The position numbers were made by a program, and so were the translations under genes. This document shows, piece after piece, positions 44,368 to 52,731 of a DNA stretch of 64,000 nt. The DNA comes from Streptomyces venezuelae (lineage in GTDB: Bacteria > Actinomycetota > Actinomycetes > Streptomycetales > Streptomycetaceae): contig NZ_CP029194.1 of NCBI RefSeq assembly GCF_008642375.1, positions 3,906,001 through 3,970,000 on the forward strand, given 5' to 3'. The notes under the pieces were generated by a model that was given only the letters and a program-made list of their open reading frames with translations, was not told the DNA's origin and did not search any database. The first letter of the stretch is position 1; each line of letters begins with the position of its first letter.

Positions 44368-45861
44368 CTAGGGCTTGTCCGGCTTCCCGTCGCCGTAGAG
44401 CCAGACGTTCCACAGCCCGTCGAGCTCCTTCCCGGCCACGCTCTCCGCGTAGGCGGTGAAGTCGTCCGTGGAGGCGTTGGCGTGGCGGTACTTCGCGGGC
44501 CAGCCGCGCAGGATCTCGTCGAACGTGGCGTCCCCGACCGTCTCGCGCAGTTTGTGGAGGACCATCGCTCCGCGCTGGTAGACCGGCGGGTCGAAGAGGT
44601 TCTCGGCGGCGGGCGGGGCGGCCGGCGGGAAGGCCCAGTTGGTGTCCTGGGCGAAGGCCCGCTCGAAATGCGTCCGCGCGGGGACGTTCTCGTACTCCTC
44701 CGTGTACAGCCACTCGGCGTACGTGGCGAAGCCCTCGTTCAGCCACAGGTCGCGCCAGGTGGCGGGGGTGACCGAGTTCCCGAACCACTGGTGGGCCAGT
44801 TCGTGGACGAGGGTCGTCCGGTCGAAGGCGGCGGCCGGGAAGACGGGCCGGGTCTGGGTCTCCAGGGCGTAGCCGAGGGTCCCGTCCTCGGTGACGATCG
44901 CGCCGGCGGCCGAGAAGGGGTACGGGCCGAAGCGCTCGGCCTGGCGGGCGAGGATCCCGGGGATCTCGGCACGCAGCGCCGCGCTGCCCGCCGCGACGGA
45001 GGGCTCGGCGGCGGTGAGGACGGGGAGGGAGCGGGGGGCGGTCGCCGACCCGGACGCCGGCGCCTTGCTCGTCGCCTTCCCTGTCGCCGGTTCGGTCGCC
45101 GTCGCCGTCGCCGCCTCGTATCGGCCGATCGCGACCGTCGCCAGATAGCTCGCCATCGGCTCCGCCGAGCGCCACACGGTCGTGACGCGGCCGTCCCCCT
45201 CCGTCCGCCGCTCGGTCCTGACGCCGTTGGAGAGCGCTTCGAGCCCGGCCGGGACGGTCAGCGTGATGTCGTACGAGGCCTTGTCGGCGGGGTGGTGGTT
45301 GCCGGGGAACCAGGTCATGGAGCCCTCCGGTTCGCCGACCGCGACCGCCCCGCCGTCGGTGCGCAGCCAGCCCTCCTCGGAGCCGTCCGCGTCCGTGATC
45401 GGCTCCGGCACCCCCGTATAGGTGACGGTGGCCTTGAACTCCGCCCCGTCGCGGATGTCCTCGCGCGGGCGGAGCGTCAGCTCGTCCCCCGCCCTGTTGT
45501 GCGCGGCGGGGTCGCCGTCGACGGTCGCTCCCGACACCGTGAGGCCGGCCAGGTCGAGGTTGAAGGCGCTGAGGTCCTGGGTCGCGCGGGCGGTGATCTC
45601 GGCGGTGCCGTCGAGGCGTCCTGTGCCGGGGTCGTAGGCGAGGGACAGGGCGTAGTGCCGCACGTCGTAGCCGCCGTTGCCGAGCTTCGGGAAGTACGGG
45701 TCGCGCAGCCCGGCGGCCCCGGGGGTGCCCCGGACCCCGCCGCCGGCCTCCGTACAGCCGCCCGCGAGGAGCGCGAGGGCGAGGAGCGCCGCTGCGGCTC
45801 CGGCCCGGGTGGGTCGCGGGGTGCGTCGCCGGGTCACGTACTCGTCCTCGTACACATACAC
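44368..45861 (-). CDS. M1-family metallopeptidase lipoprotein
   Basis: This 497-residue zinc aminopeptidase-like protein carries HELAHQWFGN at about residue 353 and the third zinc ligand in LWLNEGFATYAEW about 20 residues on, the classic HExxH-(18)-E gluzincin site. An N-terminal lipobox (LLALALLAGGC) marks it as a lipoprotein on the outer face of the membrane. The substrate-side GxMxN motif is degenerate (GSMTWFPGNHH). A Thr/Ala/Ser-rich insert (about 250-290) separates the beta domain from the catalytic domain. ATG 45861 or GTG 45837 may be the start. Confidence 0.88.
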   Translation of the reverse strand: MYVYEDEYVTRRRTPRPTRAGAAAALLALALLAGGCTEAGGGVRGTPGAAGLRDPYFPKLGNGGYDVRHYALSLAYDPGTGRLDGTAEITARATQDLSAFNLDLAGLTVSGATVDGDPAAHNRAGDELTLRPREDIRDGAEFKATVTYTGVPEPITDADGSEEGWLRTDGGAVAVGEPEGSMTWFPGNHHPADKASYDITLTVPAGLEALSNGVRTERRTEGDGRVTTVWRSAEPMASYLATVAIGRYEAATATATEPATGKATSKAPASGSATAPRSLPVLTAAEPSVAAGSAALRAEIPGILARQAERFGPYPFSAAGAIVTEDGTLGYALETQTRPVFPAAAFDRTTLVHELAHQWFGNSVTPATWRDLWLNEGFATYAEWLYTEEYENVPARTHFERAFAQDTNWAFPPAAPPAAENLFDPPVYQRGAMVLHKLRETVGDATFDEILRGWPAKYRHANASTDDFTAYAESVAGKELDGLWNVWLYGDGKPDKP

Positions 45862-46019
45862 GTATCGATCCTAAGCAGGACGGATGCGAAGGACCGGATA
45901 CGAAGGACCGGGTACGGACGACCGGGTACGGACGGCCAGGTACAGAAACGGTGGTGGCGCCCGGCGGGGGATCCGGGCGCCACCACCAGCTGGGGGGGCT
46001 ACTGCCGCTGAGCGCGAGC

Positions 46020-46559
46020 TCAGTTGGCGAGCGCGGCCACGCCCGCCTGGGCGAACTTCTCGTCCAGGTCGCCGGACGGGGCGCCCGCGACGCCGATGCC
46101 CGCGATGGGCGCGCCCTTGGCGGTGACCGGCGCGCCGCCCGCGAGGAAGAGGGTGCCGGGGATGTCCTTCAGGTTCGGCGCCTGGGCGAGGCGGCCGGCG
46201 AGGACGGAGGTCGGGGCGTTCCACGAGACGGCGGTGAAGGCCTTGCGCTCGGCGGACTCGTAGGACTGCGGGCCGGCACCGTCGCCGCGCAGGGTGACGA
46301 TGGTGTTGCCGTTGCGGTCGACGACGGCGACGGAGACGCGCTGGTTCTCGCTCTCGGCGGCGTCCAGCGTCGCCTGCGCGGCCTTGGTGGCGGCCTCGAT
46401 CGTCAGGTGCGTCGACTGCTGGAGGTTGTCGTTGCCGACGTCGGCCCGGACGACGGCGGCGGGGGCGGCGGCCGGGGCGGAGGCGTTCGCGGAGACCGCG
46501 CCGAAGGTGCCGGCGGCGACGACAGCGGCGGCAGTGGCACCGAAGAGGATCTTCTTCAT
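46020..46559 (-). CDS. hbpS: Secreted haem-binding protein of HbpS/GlcG (DUF336) type
   Basis: This 179-residue protein has a signal peptide (KKILFGATAAAVVAAGTFGAVSANASA) and one HbpS-like domain. LTIEAATKAAQATLDAAESENQRVSVAVVDRNGNTIVTLRGDGAGPQSYESAERKAFTAVSW is followed by PGTLFLAGGAPVTAKGAPIAGIGVAG. In Streptomyces, HbpS is an extracellular haem- and iron-binding octamer that, under oxidative stress, activates the sensor SenS. The divergent neighbour here is a sensor kinase/response regulator pair, which supports this role. Assignment as the true HbpS rests on context and family. Confidence 0.82.
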   Translation of the reverse strand: MKKILFGATAAAVVAAGTFGAVSANASAPAAAPAAVVRADVGNDNLQQSTHLTIEAATKAAQATLDAAESENQRVSVAVVDRNGNTIVTLRGDGAGPQSYESAERKAFTAVSWNAPTSVLAGRLAQAPNLKDIPGTLFLAGGAPVTAKGAPIAGIGVAGAPSGDLDEKFAQAGVAALAN

Positions 46560-46816
46560 GAGGAACTCCGTGAGGTGTGAGGTGCGAGGTGAGGAGGAGG
46601 GGAAGCGGAAGAGGGCGTTTCGTTCGTTCGTCCGTTCGCTCTGCAATCCATCCTGTGGCCGGAGCCGGGGCCTTTCGGTCCACGGTCCGGCTGTCCTCCT
46701 CGCGCACACTGGTGGACACCCGGGTCAGCCGATCGGCTGATGCCGGTCTGGTCCCTCCGGGTCAGGATGGACAGATATCCCCAGGTCAGAACGGAATCGA
46801 GAAGGGAGGCAGGCAG

Positions 46817-48001
46817 GTGACACAGCCGCCGCCCACCGAGCAGGATCCGGACGCCCCCTGGCTCGCGCGCGTCATGCACATCGCGTTCTTCCTCCTCCTC
46901 GGCGCCTCCCTCGCCCGCTTCCTGCTGCGCCACCCCTGGGAGGACCGCAGCCCCTGGATCGTCGCCCTGTCCGGCGCCCTCGCCTCCCTCTACCTCCTCG
47001 GCCCCGTCGTCGGCACCCGCGTGGCCCCGCGCCGGATCGCCTGGCTGAGCACGGTCGTCGCCGTCTGGATCGTCCTCGTCGTCCTCGCGCCGAGCTTCGC
47101 CTGGTGCGCGGTCCCGCTCTTCTACACGGGCCTGCGCACCCTCCCTCCGCGCGCCGCGCTCGGCCTCGTCGTCCTGCTCACCGCCTTCGTCGTCTTCGCG
47201 CAGGTGCAGCTCGCGCACGGCGGCTGGGACCCGAACCTGATCGTCGCGCCGCCGGCCGTCGCCGCCATCGCCACCGGGGTGTTCGTGTACTCCGACCGGC
47301 AGGCCGCACGGCAGCGGGCGCTCATCCACGACCTCATCCGCACCCGGCGCGAACTGGCCGCCATCGAGCGCCGCGAGGGCACCCTCGCCGAGCGCCAGCG
47401 GCTCTCCATGGAGATCCACGACACCCTCGCGCAGGGCCTGTCCAGCCAGCAGATGCTGCTCCAGGCCGCGGACCGCACCTGGGACAGCGACCCCGGGACC
47501 GCCCGGCGCCACGTCCGTACCGCCGAGTCCATCGCCGAGCGCAACCTCGCCGAGGCCCGCCGCTTCGTCCACGACCTCGCGCCCGCCGACCTCGCCGAGG
47601 GCGGCGGGCTCGAAGAGGCCCTGCGCGGACTGGCCGCCCGCGAGTCGGCGGAGTTCCACGTGGACGGGACGGCGGTGCCGCTGCCCGACCGGACGCAGTC
47701 GGCGCTGCTGCGGATCGCGCAGGGCGCCCTCGCGAACATCCGCGAGCACGCGGGCGCCGACTCCGCCGCCCTGACCCTCACCTACCTCGACGACCAGGTG
47801 GTCCTGGACATCGCCGACGACGGCCACGGCTTTGACCCGGTACTCGCGCGCGACCCGGGCGAGCGCGGCGACCGGGGCCACGGGCTGCCCGCGATGCGGG
47901 TGCGGGCCCAGCAGCTCGGCGGCACCCTGACGGTCGAGTCCGCCCCCGGCGAGGGCACGGTGCTCTCGGCCGCGATCCCCTTGACCCCTCTGGCCCCGTG
48001 A
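46817..48001 (+). CDS. senS: Membrane sensor histidine kinase, SenS type
   Basis: This 394-residue NarL-class kinase starts at GTG 46817, with GGAGG 7 bases before. Five membrane helices occupy about residues 18-155 (HIAFFLLLGASLARFLL through VAAIATGVFVYS). A HisKA_3 dimerisation domain has the phospho-acceptor H201 in RLSMEIHDTLAQGLSSQQMLL. The HATPase domain has LLRIAQGALANIREHAGA, DIADDGHGF and GHGLPAMRVRAQQLGG. There is almost no extracytoplasmic sensor domain, so an accessory protein such as the divergent HbpS-like protein must present the signal, as known for SenS. Confidence 0.87.
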   Translation: MTQPPPTEQDPDAPWLARVMHIAFFLLLGASLARFLLRHPWEDRSPWIVALSGALASLYLLGPVVGTRVAPRRIAWLSTVVAVWIVLVVLAPSFAWCAVPLFYTGLRTLPPRAALGLVVLLTAFVVFAQVQLAHGGWDPNLIVAPPAVAAIATGVFVYSDRQAARQRALIHDLIRTRRELAAIERREGTLAERQRLSMEIHDTLAQGLSSQQMLLQAADRTWDSDPGTARRHVRTAESIAERNLAEARRFVHDLAPADLAEGGGLEEALRGLAARESAEFHVDGTAVPLPDRTQSALLRIAQGALANIREHAGADSAALTLTYLDDQVVLDIADDGHGFDPVLARDPGERGDRGHGLPAMRVRAQQLGGTLTVESAPGEGTVLSAAIPLTPLAP

Positions 48002-48140
48002 CCCCCGTGCCCTCTGCCCCCGCCGCCTGCCCCCTGAACCCCGTGCCACGCCTGCCCCGCCGGCCCCCGTGACCCCCGTGCCCCTCTGCCCCCCGCCTGC
48101 CCCGTGACCCCTTGCCCCCCCTCGTCCCCTCCCCCGTCCC
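47998..48140 (+). repeat. C-rich degenerate tandem repeat between senS and senR
   Basis: The spacer of 149 bases between the kinase and regulator genes is nearly free of A and very rich in C on the plus strand. A unit starting CCCCGTGACCCCCGTGCCC and running through CTCTGCCCCC and GCCTGCCCC appears at about 47996-48030 and again at about 48066-48110, with a third partial copy. No gene fits here. It lies upstream of the senR ribosome binding site. Confidence 0.7.
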
Positions 48141-48150
48141 TGGAGTCGTG

Positions 48151-48771
48151 ATGTCCGTACGGATCCTCCTCTGCGACGACCACGTCGTCGTCCGCGCCGG
48201 GCTGCTCGCCCTGCTCGGCAGCACTCCCGACATCGAGGTCGTCGGCGAGGCCGGCAGCGGCGAGGAGGCCGTCGCCATGGCGGCCAAGCTGAAGCCCGAC
48301 GTCGTCCTGATGGACCTCCAGCTCGGCCCGGGCATCGACGGCGTCGAGGCGACCCGGCAGATCGCGCCCACCGGCGTCCACGTCCTCGTCCTCACCACGT
48401 ACGACACCGACGCCGACATCACCCGGGCCATCGAGGCCGGCGCCACCGGCTATCTCCTCAAGGCCGAACGGCCCGAGGAGCTCTTCGCCGCCATCCACTC
48501 CGCGGCACAAGGCCGCACCGCCCTCTCGCCGCCGGTCGCGAGCCGGGTCATGGACCGGATGCGGGGCGCGGCGGGCCCGAGCCTCACCGACCGGGAGCGG
48601 GACATCCTCGGCCAGCTCGGACGCGGCCTCGGCAACCGCGAGATCGCGCGGGCGCTGTTCATCAGCGAGGCGACGGTGAAGACCCACCTGGGCCGGATCT
48701 ACGCCAAGCTCGGCGTCGACACGCGCGCGGGCGCCGTGGCCGTCGCGAAGGAACGCCGCCTGCTGCCGTAG
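48151..48771 (+). CDS. senR: NarL/FixJ-family response regulator, SenR type
   Basis: This 206-residue regulator has a receiver domain: DD in LLCDDHVVVRAG, the phospho-acceptor D55 in VVLMDLQLGPG, and the Lys in YLLKAERPEEL. A LuxR-type helix-turn-helix follows (LTDRERDILGQLGRGLGNREIARALFISEATVKTHLGRIYAKLGV). It is the cognate partner of the upstream kinase. In the SenS/SenR system it controls oxidative-stress genes, including hbpS. ATG 48151 is preceded by TGGAG. It is separated from senS by a C-rich repeat, so translation is not coupled. Confidence 0.9.
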   Translation: MSVRILLCDDHVVVRAGLLALLGSTPDIEVVGEAGSGEEAVAMAAKLKPDVVLMDLQLGPGIDGVEATRQIAPTGVHVLVLTTYDTDADITRAIEAGATGYLLKAERPEELFAAIHSAAQGRTALSPPVASRVMDRMRGAAGPSLTDRERDILGQLGRGLGNREIARALFISEATVKTHLGRIYAKLGVDTRAGAVAVAKERRLLP

Positions 48772-48850
48772 AGCCCCCACGGCTGCTACCGTGCGTGGCT
48801 GTCCGACCGCACGCCGTCATGTCGCGGTCTCAGTCTCCGTGGGAGCGCAC

Positions 48851-50074
48851 GTGAAGCTCGCCATCGTCGGCGGCGGCCCCGCCGGCCTCTACCTCTCGAT
48901 CCTGCTGAAGCGGCAGGACCCGTCCCACGACATCACCGTGTACGAACGGAACCCCGAGGGCTCCACGTACGGCTGGGGCGTCACCTACTGGGCCGGGCTC
49001 CTCGACAAGCTGCGCGCGGGCGACCCCGAGTCCGCCGCGGCCGTCGCCGAGGCCTCCGTCACCTGGAACGACGGCGTGGCGATCGTCCGCGACGAGCGGA
49101 CCGTCCACCGCGGCGACGCCGGCTTCGGCATCGGGCGGCGGCGGATGCTCGCGCTCCTCGCCGACCGGGCCGAGGAGCTCGGCGTACGGGTCGACTTCGA
49201 GCACGACGTGACCGGCCCGGACGCGCCCGAACTCGCCGGCGCGGACCTGGTCGTCGCCGCCGACGGCGTCAACAGCGTGCTGCGCGAGGCGCACCCGGGC
49301 CACTTCGGCAGCGAGGTCACCGCCGGCCGCAACCAGTACATCTGGCTCGGCACCACCAAGGTCTTCGACTCCTTCAGCTTCGCCTTCAAGGAGACCGAGC
49401 ACGGCTGGATCTGGTGCTACGCCTACGGCTTCAGCGGCGAGCGCTCCACCTGCGTCGTCGAGTGCTCCCGCGAGACCTGGACCGGCCTCGGCCTCGACAC
49501 GAGCGGTGAGACCGACAGCCTGCGCCTCCTGGAGAAGCTCTTCCACGACCTCCTCGACGGCCACGAGCTGATCGGGCGGGAGCGGTCCGACGACGCGGCC
49601 CAGTGGCTCACCTTCCGCACGCTCACCAACCGCGTCTGGCACAGGGGCAACGTGGTCCTCCTGGGCGACGCCGCCCACACCACGCACTACTCGATCGGCG
49701 CGGGCACCACCCTGGCCCTGGAGGACGCGCTCGCCCTCGCGGACGCCCTGCGCGCCCCCGAGGCGACGCGCACCCCCGCCGGCCTCGACGCGGCCCTCAC
49801 CACGTACGGGAAGCGCCGGCGCGCCGAGCTCGTCTCGGCCCAGAGCGCGGCCCGCTACAGCGCCCAGTGGTACGAGAACCTCCCCCGCTACATGCGCCTG
49901 GAGCCGGCCCACATGTTCGCCCTCCTCGGCCAGCGCCACTCGCCGCTGCTCCCGCACGTCCCGCCGCAGCTGTACTACCGGATCGACCGGGCCGCCGGGC
50001 AGCTGGAGCCCCTGCGCCGCCTCAAGCGCTGGCTGGGCCCGCGCGTGGCCCGGGCGGTCCACGGCCGGCGCTGA
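48851..50074 (+). CDS. FAD-dependent aromatic monooxygenase-like protein
   Basis: This 407-residue flavoprotein of the p-hydroxybenzoate hydroxylase group starts at GTG 48851, after GGGAG. It shows the FAD motif KLAIVGGGPAGLYLSILLKRQ, a DG-like motif DLVVAADGVNSVLRE, and the second FAD motif VVLLGDAAHTTHYSIGAGTTLALEDALALADAL. The opening block with YGWGVTYWAGLLDKL resembles anthraniloyl-CoA or 2-aminobenzoyl-CoA monooxygenase N-terminal parts and tryptophan-hydroxylase-like enzymes. The substrate is unknown. It stands alone between a regulator and a small hypothetical gene. Confidence 0.85.
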   Translation: MKLAIVGGGPAGLYLSILLKRQDPSHDITVYERNPEGSTYGWGVTYWAGLLDKLRAGDPESAAAVAEASVTWNDGVAIVRDERTVHRGDAGFGIGRRRMLALLADRAEELGVRVDFEHDVTGPDAPELAGADLVVAADGVNSVLREAHPGHFGSEVTAGRNQYIWLGTTKVFDSFSFAFKETEHGWIWCYAYGFSGERSTCVVECSRETWTGLGLDTSGETDSLRLLEKLFHDLLDGHELIGRERSDDAAQWLTFRTLTNRVWHRGNVVLLGDAAHTTHYSIGAGTTLALEDALALADALRAPEATRTPAGLDAALTTYGKRRRAELVSAQSAARYSAQWYENLPRYMRLEPAHMFALLGQRHSPLLPHVPPQLYYRIDRAAGQLEPLRRLKRWLGPRVARAVHGRR

Positions 50075-50162
50075 GCCACGGAAGCCGGTGGCCGACCCGG
50101 GGAGGGGCGGCCACCCCGTCCTCGCGTACGAGGCGGGCCCCGCGCCGTGACACCATCGGTCC

Positions 50163-50663
50163 GTGCTCGACATCGGCTACTCCCTCTCGCGTCGCTTCCC
50201 CGACCCGCCGCAGACCGACTACCGCCACGCGGACGTCCACTCCCTGCGCCACGACCTCTTCTGCGGGGACGTCTACCTCGCCGACACCGAGGCGGACCGC
50301 GAAGTGTCCACAGCCTGGGGATGGGTGCCGGTCCTCGACTTCGCCTGGGCGCTGTGCGACATCGTCGAGCAGCTCGACCAGGACCCGCGCGGCAGCCGCG
50401 CCGCGCAGCCGCAGTACGCGGAGCTCGATTTCACCGAGTCCTCGGACCGGATGCTCTTCGAGCGCCGCTTCGGCTGGGTCGACGTCGAGGCCGACTGGAT
50501 GCCGGGCGACGAGCCGCCGGTCACCTTCAACCACGCCGAACTGCGCCGCGAGGCCCGCGACTTCCTGCACGACCTGATCGCCGACCTCACCGACATGCAC
50601 GAGGGCCTCGCCGACAACCCGGCCGTCTGGTCCCTCCAGGCCCGCTTCCCCCGCGTGGCCTGA
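50163..50663 (+). CDS. Conserved hypothetical protein
   Basis: This 166-residue protein starts at GTG 50163. It is acidic, with many Trp and Phe residues (STAWGWVPVLDFAWALCDIVEQL, ERRFGWVDVEADWMPGDEPPVTF). A helical C-terminus is rich in Asp (FLHDLIADLTDMHEGLADNPAVWSLQ). No domain name comes to mind; the style resembles Streptomyces DUF proteins found near toxins or immunity genes, but no such partner is here. Confidence 0.7.
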   Translation: MLDIGYSLSRRFPDPPQTDYRHADVHSLRHDLFCGDVYLADTEADREVSTAWGWVPVLDFAWALCDIVEQLDQDPRGSRAAQPQYAELDFTESSDRMLFERRFGWVDVEADWMPGDEPPVTFNHAELRREARDFLHDLIADLTDMHEGLADNPAVWSLQARFPRVA

Positions 50664-50678
50664 CGACGCCCCGACGGA

Positions 50679-51347
50679 TCACCCCTCCACCCGCACCCCC
50701 AGCCGCGCCGCGAGCACCGGCGCCAGGTCGAAGAGCTGGACCGTCGAGATGACGGCCCCGGCCAGCGACTCCACCCCGCGCGCGATCTCCAGCCGCTGCA
50801 CCCCGCGCAGGTCCACGTCCTTCAGCCGCGCCCCGGAGAAGTCCACCCCGGTCAGCACACAGTCCACGAACTCGACCCGCTCGAGGACCGCGCCCCCGAA
50901 GTCCGGCTCGCTCAGGACGCACCCCTCGAAGACGACGTCCTTCAGCTTCGCCGCCCGCAGGTTCAGGTAGTCGCTCTTCCCGCCCCGCACCACGACTCTC
51001 TCCAGCACCGCCCCGTGCAGCTGCGCCCCGCCGAGCCGCGCCTCCACGACCTCCACGTCCCGCAGCTGCGCCCCCGAGAGGTCCGTGCCCACTCCCCGTA
51101 CCCCCGTCAGCACCGAGTCGAGGAACCGCGCGCCCGTGAGCCGCGCCTCGTCGAGCCCGCAGTCGCGCAGCGCGCAGTCCAGGAACCGGGCCCCCGCCCC
51201 CGACTGGCCGGTCAGGTCGAGCCCGGCCAGTTCGAGCCCGTCGTAGTCCCCGTCCGCCTCGATCCCGCCCTCGTAAGCCACCAGGGGAGGCAGCCGCACC
51301 TCCGGCCGCCGCGCCCCCGCCACCTTCTTCTTCCGTGCCGTCGCCAT
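50679..51347 (-). CDS. Pentapeptide-repeat protein
   Basis: The 222-residue protein has a basic start (TARKKKVAGARRPEVRLP) and then about 25 pentapeptide repeats of the A(D/N)LxX type, for example LAGLDLTGQ, ARFLDCALRDCGLDEARLTGARFLDSVL and GAVLERVEFVDCVLTGVDFSGARLKDVDLRG. These fold into a right-handed four-sided beta-helix. Some relatives (MfpA/Qnr) mimic DNA and protect gyrase, but the function here is not shown. The start is ATG 51347; an upstream open frame overlaps the divergent gene and is not used. Confidence 0.85.
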   Translation of the reverse strand: MATARKKKVAGARRPEVRLPPLVAYEGGIEADGDYDGLELAGLDLTGQSGAGARFLDCALRDCGLDEARLTGARFLDSVLTGVRGVGTDLSGAQLRDVEVVEARLGGAQLHGAVLERVVVRGGKSDYLNLRAAKLKDVVFEGCVLSEPDFGGAVLERVEFVDCVLTGVDFSGARLKDVDLRGVQRLEIARGVESLAGAVISTVQLFDLAPVLAARLGVRVEG

Positions 51348-51498
51348 GACCCCATGGTGATGTACGCCACTGACAACGCCCCGGATGTCACGAACGAACG
51401 CCCTCCACCCGTCCCCCACACGAGACCGGAAACGGGACCCGGACACGGCGCCCGGCCACCGCACCCGGCCACGGCACCCGGACACGAGGGAGAAGGAC

Positions 51499-52662
51499 AT
51501 GCGCAAGCTCACCGTCATCGGCGGCGGCTTCGCCGGGCTCACCGCGGCGATCACCGCGGCCGAGGCCGGCGCCAAGGTGACCCTGCACGAGGCCCACCGC
51601 ACGCCCGGCGGCCGGGCCCGCACCGCCGAAGGCCCGTACCGCACCAACGAAGGCCCGCACGCCCTCTACTCCGGCGGCCCCCACTGGACCTGGCTGAAGC
51701 AGCGCGGCCTCCTCGGCCCGCTCGCCCCGCTCCCGCCCGCCGAAGCCCTCCGGCTCCGCTTCCACCGCGACGGCGCCCTGCGCCGCACCCCGCCGCTCGG
51801 CCTGCTGCGCCAGACCCTCCGCGGCGCCGCCCAGGCCCCCGTCGACCTGGACTTCCGCACCTGGGTCACCGGCCTCGCGGGCGAGCGGACCGCCCACGAC
51901 GCCGCCGCCTACAGCGCGGTCGCCCTCTTCCACCACGACCCGGGCTCGCTCTCCGCCCGCTTCGTCCAGGAGCGCCTGCACCGGGCCGGCTCCCTGCCGC
52001 CCGAGGCCCACTACATCCGGGGCGGCTGGGGCCAGTTGATCGAGCGGATGGTCGCGCGCGCCTGGGAGATGGGCGTACGGATCGAGACCTCGTCCCGCGT
52101 CGACAGCCTGCCGCTCGGCGAGGGACCCGTGGTCGTCGCCACCGCTCTGCCCGCCGCCGCCCGGCTCCTCGGCGACCCGTCGCTGACCTGGGACAGCGGT
52201 CGCACGGTCCTGCTCGACCTGGCGCTGCGGACCCGGAAGGGGGACCCGTTCGCCGTCTCGGACCTGGACGCGCCCGGCTGGGTCGAGCGGTTCACCGCGC
52301 AGGACCGCTCGCTCGCCCCCGCCGGGCAGCAACTCGTCCAGGCCCAGCTGCCCATCGGCCCCGAGGAGTCCAAGGCGGACGGCATCGCCCACGGCGAGCG
52401 CCTCCTCGACCGCGCCTTCCCCGGCTGGCGCGAGCGGACGGTGTGGCGCCGGGAGGCCGTTTCCCAGGGCCGTACGGGAGCGGTGGACCGGCCGGGCACC
52501 ACCTGGCGCGACCGTCCCGCGGTCGACCGGGGCGACGGCGTCTACCTGGTGGGCGACCAGGTGGCCGCGCCCGGGGTGCTGTCGGAGGTGTCGTTCACGA
52601 GCGCGATCGAGGCGGTGTCGCTGGCCGTCCGCACGGAACTGCTTGACCTCAAGCGCACTTGA
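51499..52662 (+). CDS. FAD-dependent amine oxidase/phytoene-desaturase-like protein
   Basis: This 387-residue flavoprotein starts at ATG 51499, after GAGGGAGAAGG; the longer open frame upstream is low-complexity. The FAD-binding motif is LTVIGGGFAGLTAAITAAEAGAKVTLHEAHRTPGGRARTAEGPYRTNEGPHALYSGGP, which is the NAD(P)/FAD amine-oxidase/CrtI style. YIRGGWGQLIERMVARAWEMGVRIETSSRVDSL and the closing VYLVGDQVAAPGVLSEVSFTSAIEA complete the fold. It is shorter than CrtI enzymes. The substrate is unknown and no carotenoid genes are adjacent. Confidence 0.82.
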   Translation: MRKLTVIGGGFAGLTAAITAAEAGAKVTLHEAHRTPGGRARTAEGPYRTNEGPHALYSGGPHWTWLKQRGLLGPLAPLPPAEALRLRFHRDGALRRTPPLGLLRQTLRGAAQAPVDLDFRTWVTGLAGERTAHDAAAYSAVALFHHDPGSLSARFVQERLHRAGSLPPEAHYIRGGWGQLIERMVARAWEMGVRIETSSRVDSLPLGEGPVVVATALPAAARLLGDPSLTWDSGRTVLLDLALRTRKGDPFAVSDLDAPGWVERFTAQDRSLAPAGQQLVQAQLPIGPEESKADGIAHGERLLDRAFPGWRERTVWRREAVSQGRTGAVDRPGTTWRDRPAVDRGDGVYLVGDQVAAPGVLSEVSFTSAIEAVSLAVRTELLDLKRT

Positions 52663-52731
52663 GGGCGGAGGCTCGGGACCTGTCACCGAGAGATCCCGCT
52701 GCAGTGTCAGCGACGACGACAGGGGAACGTC

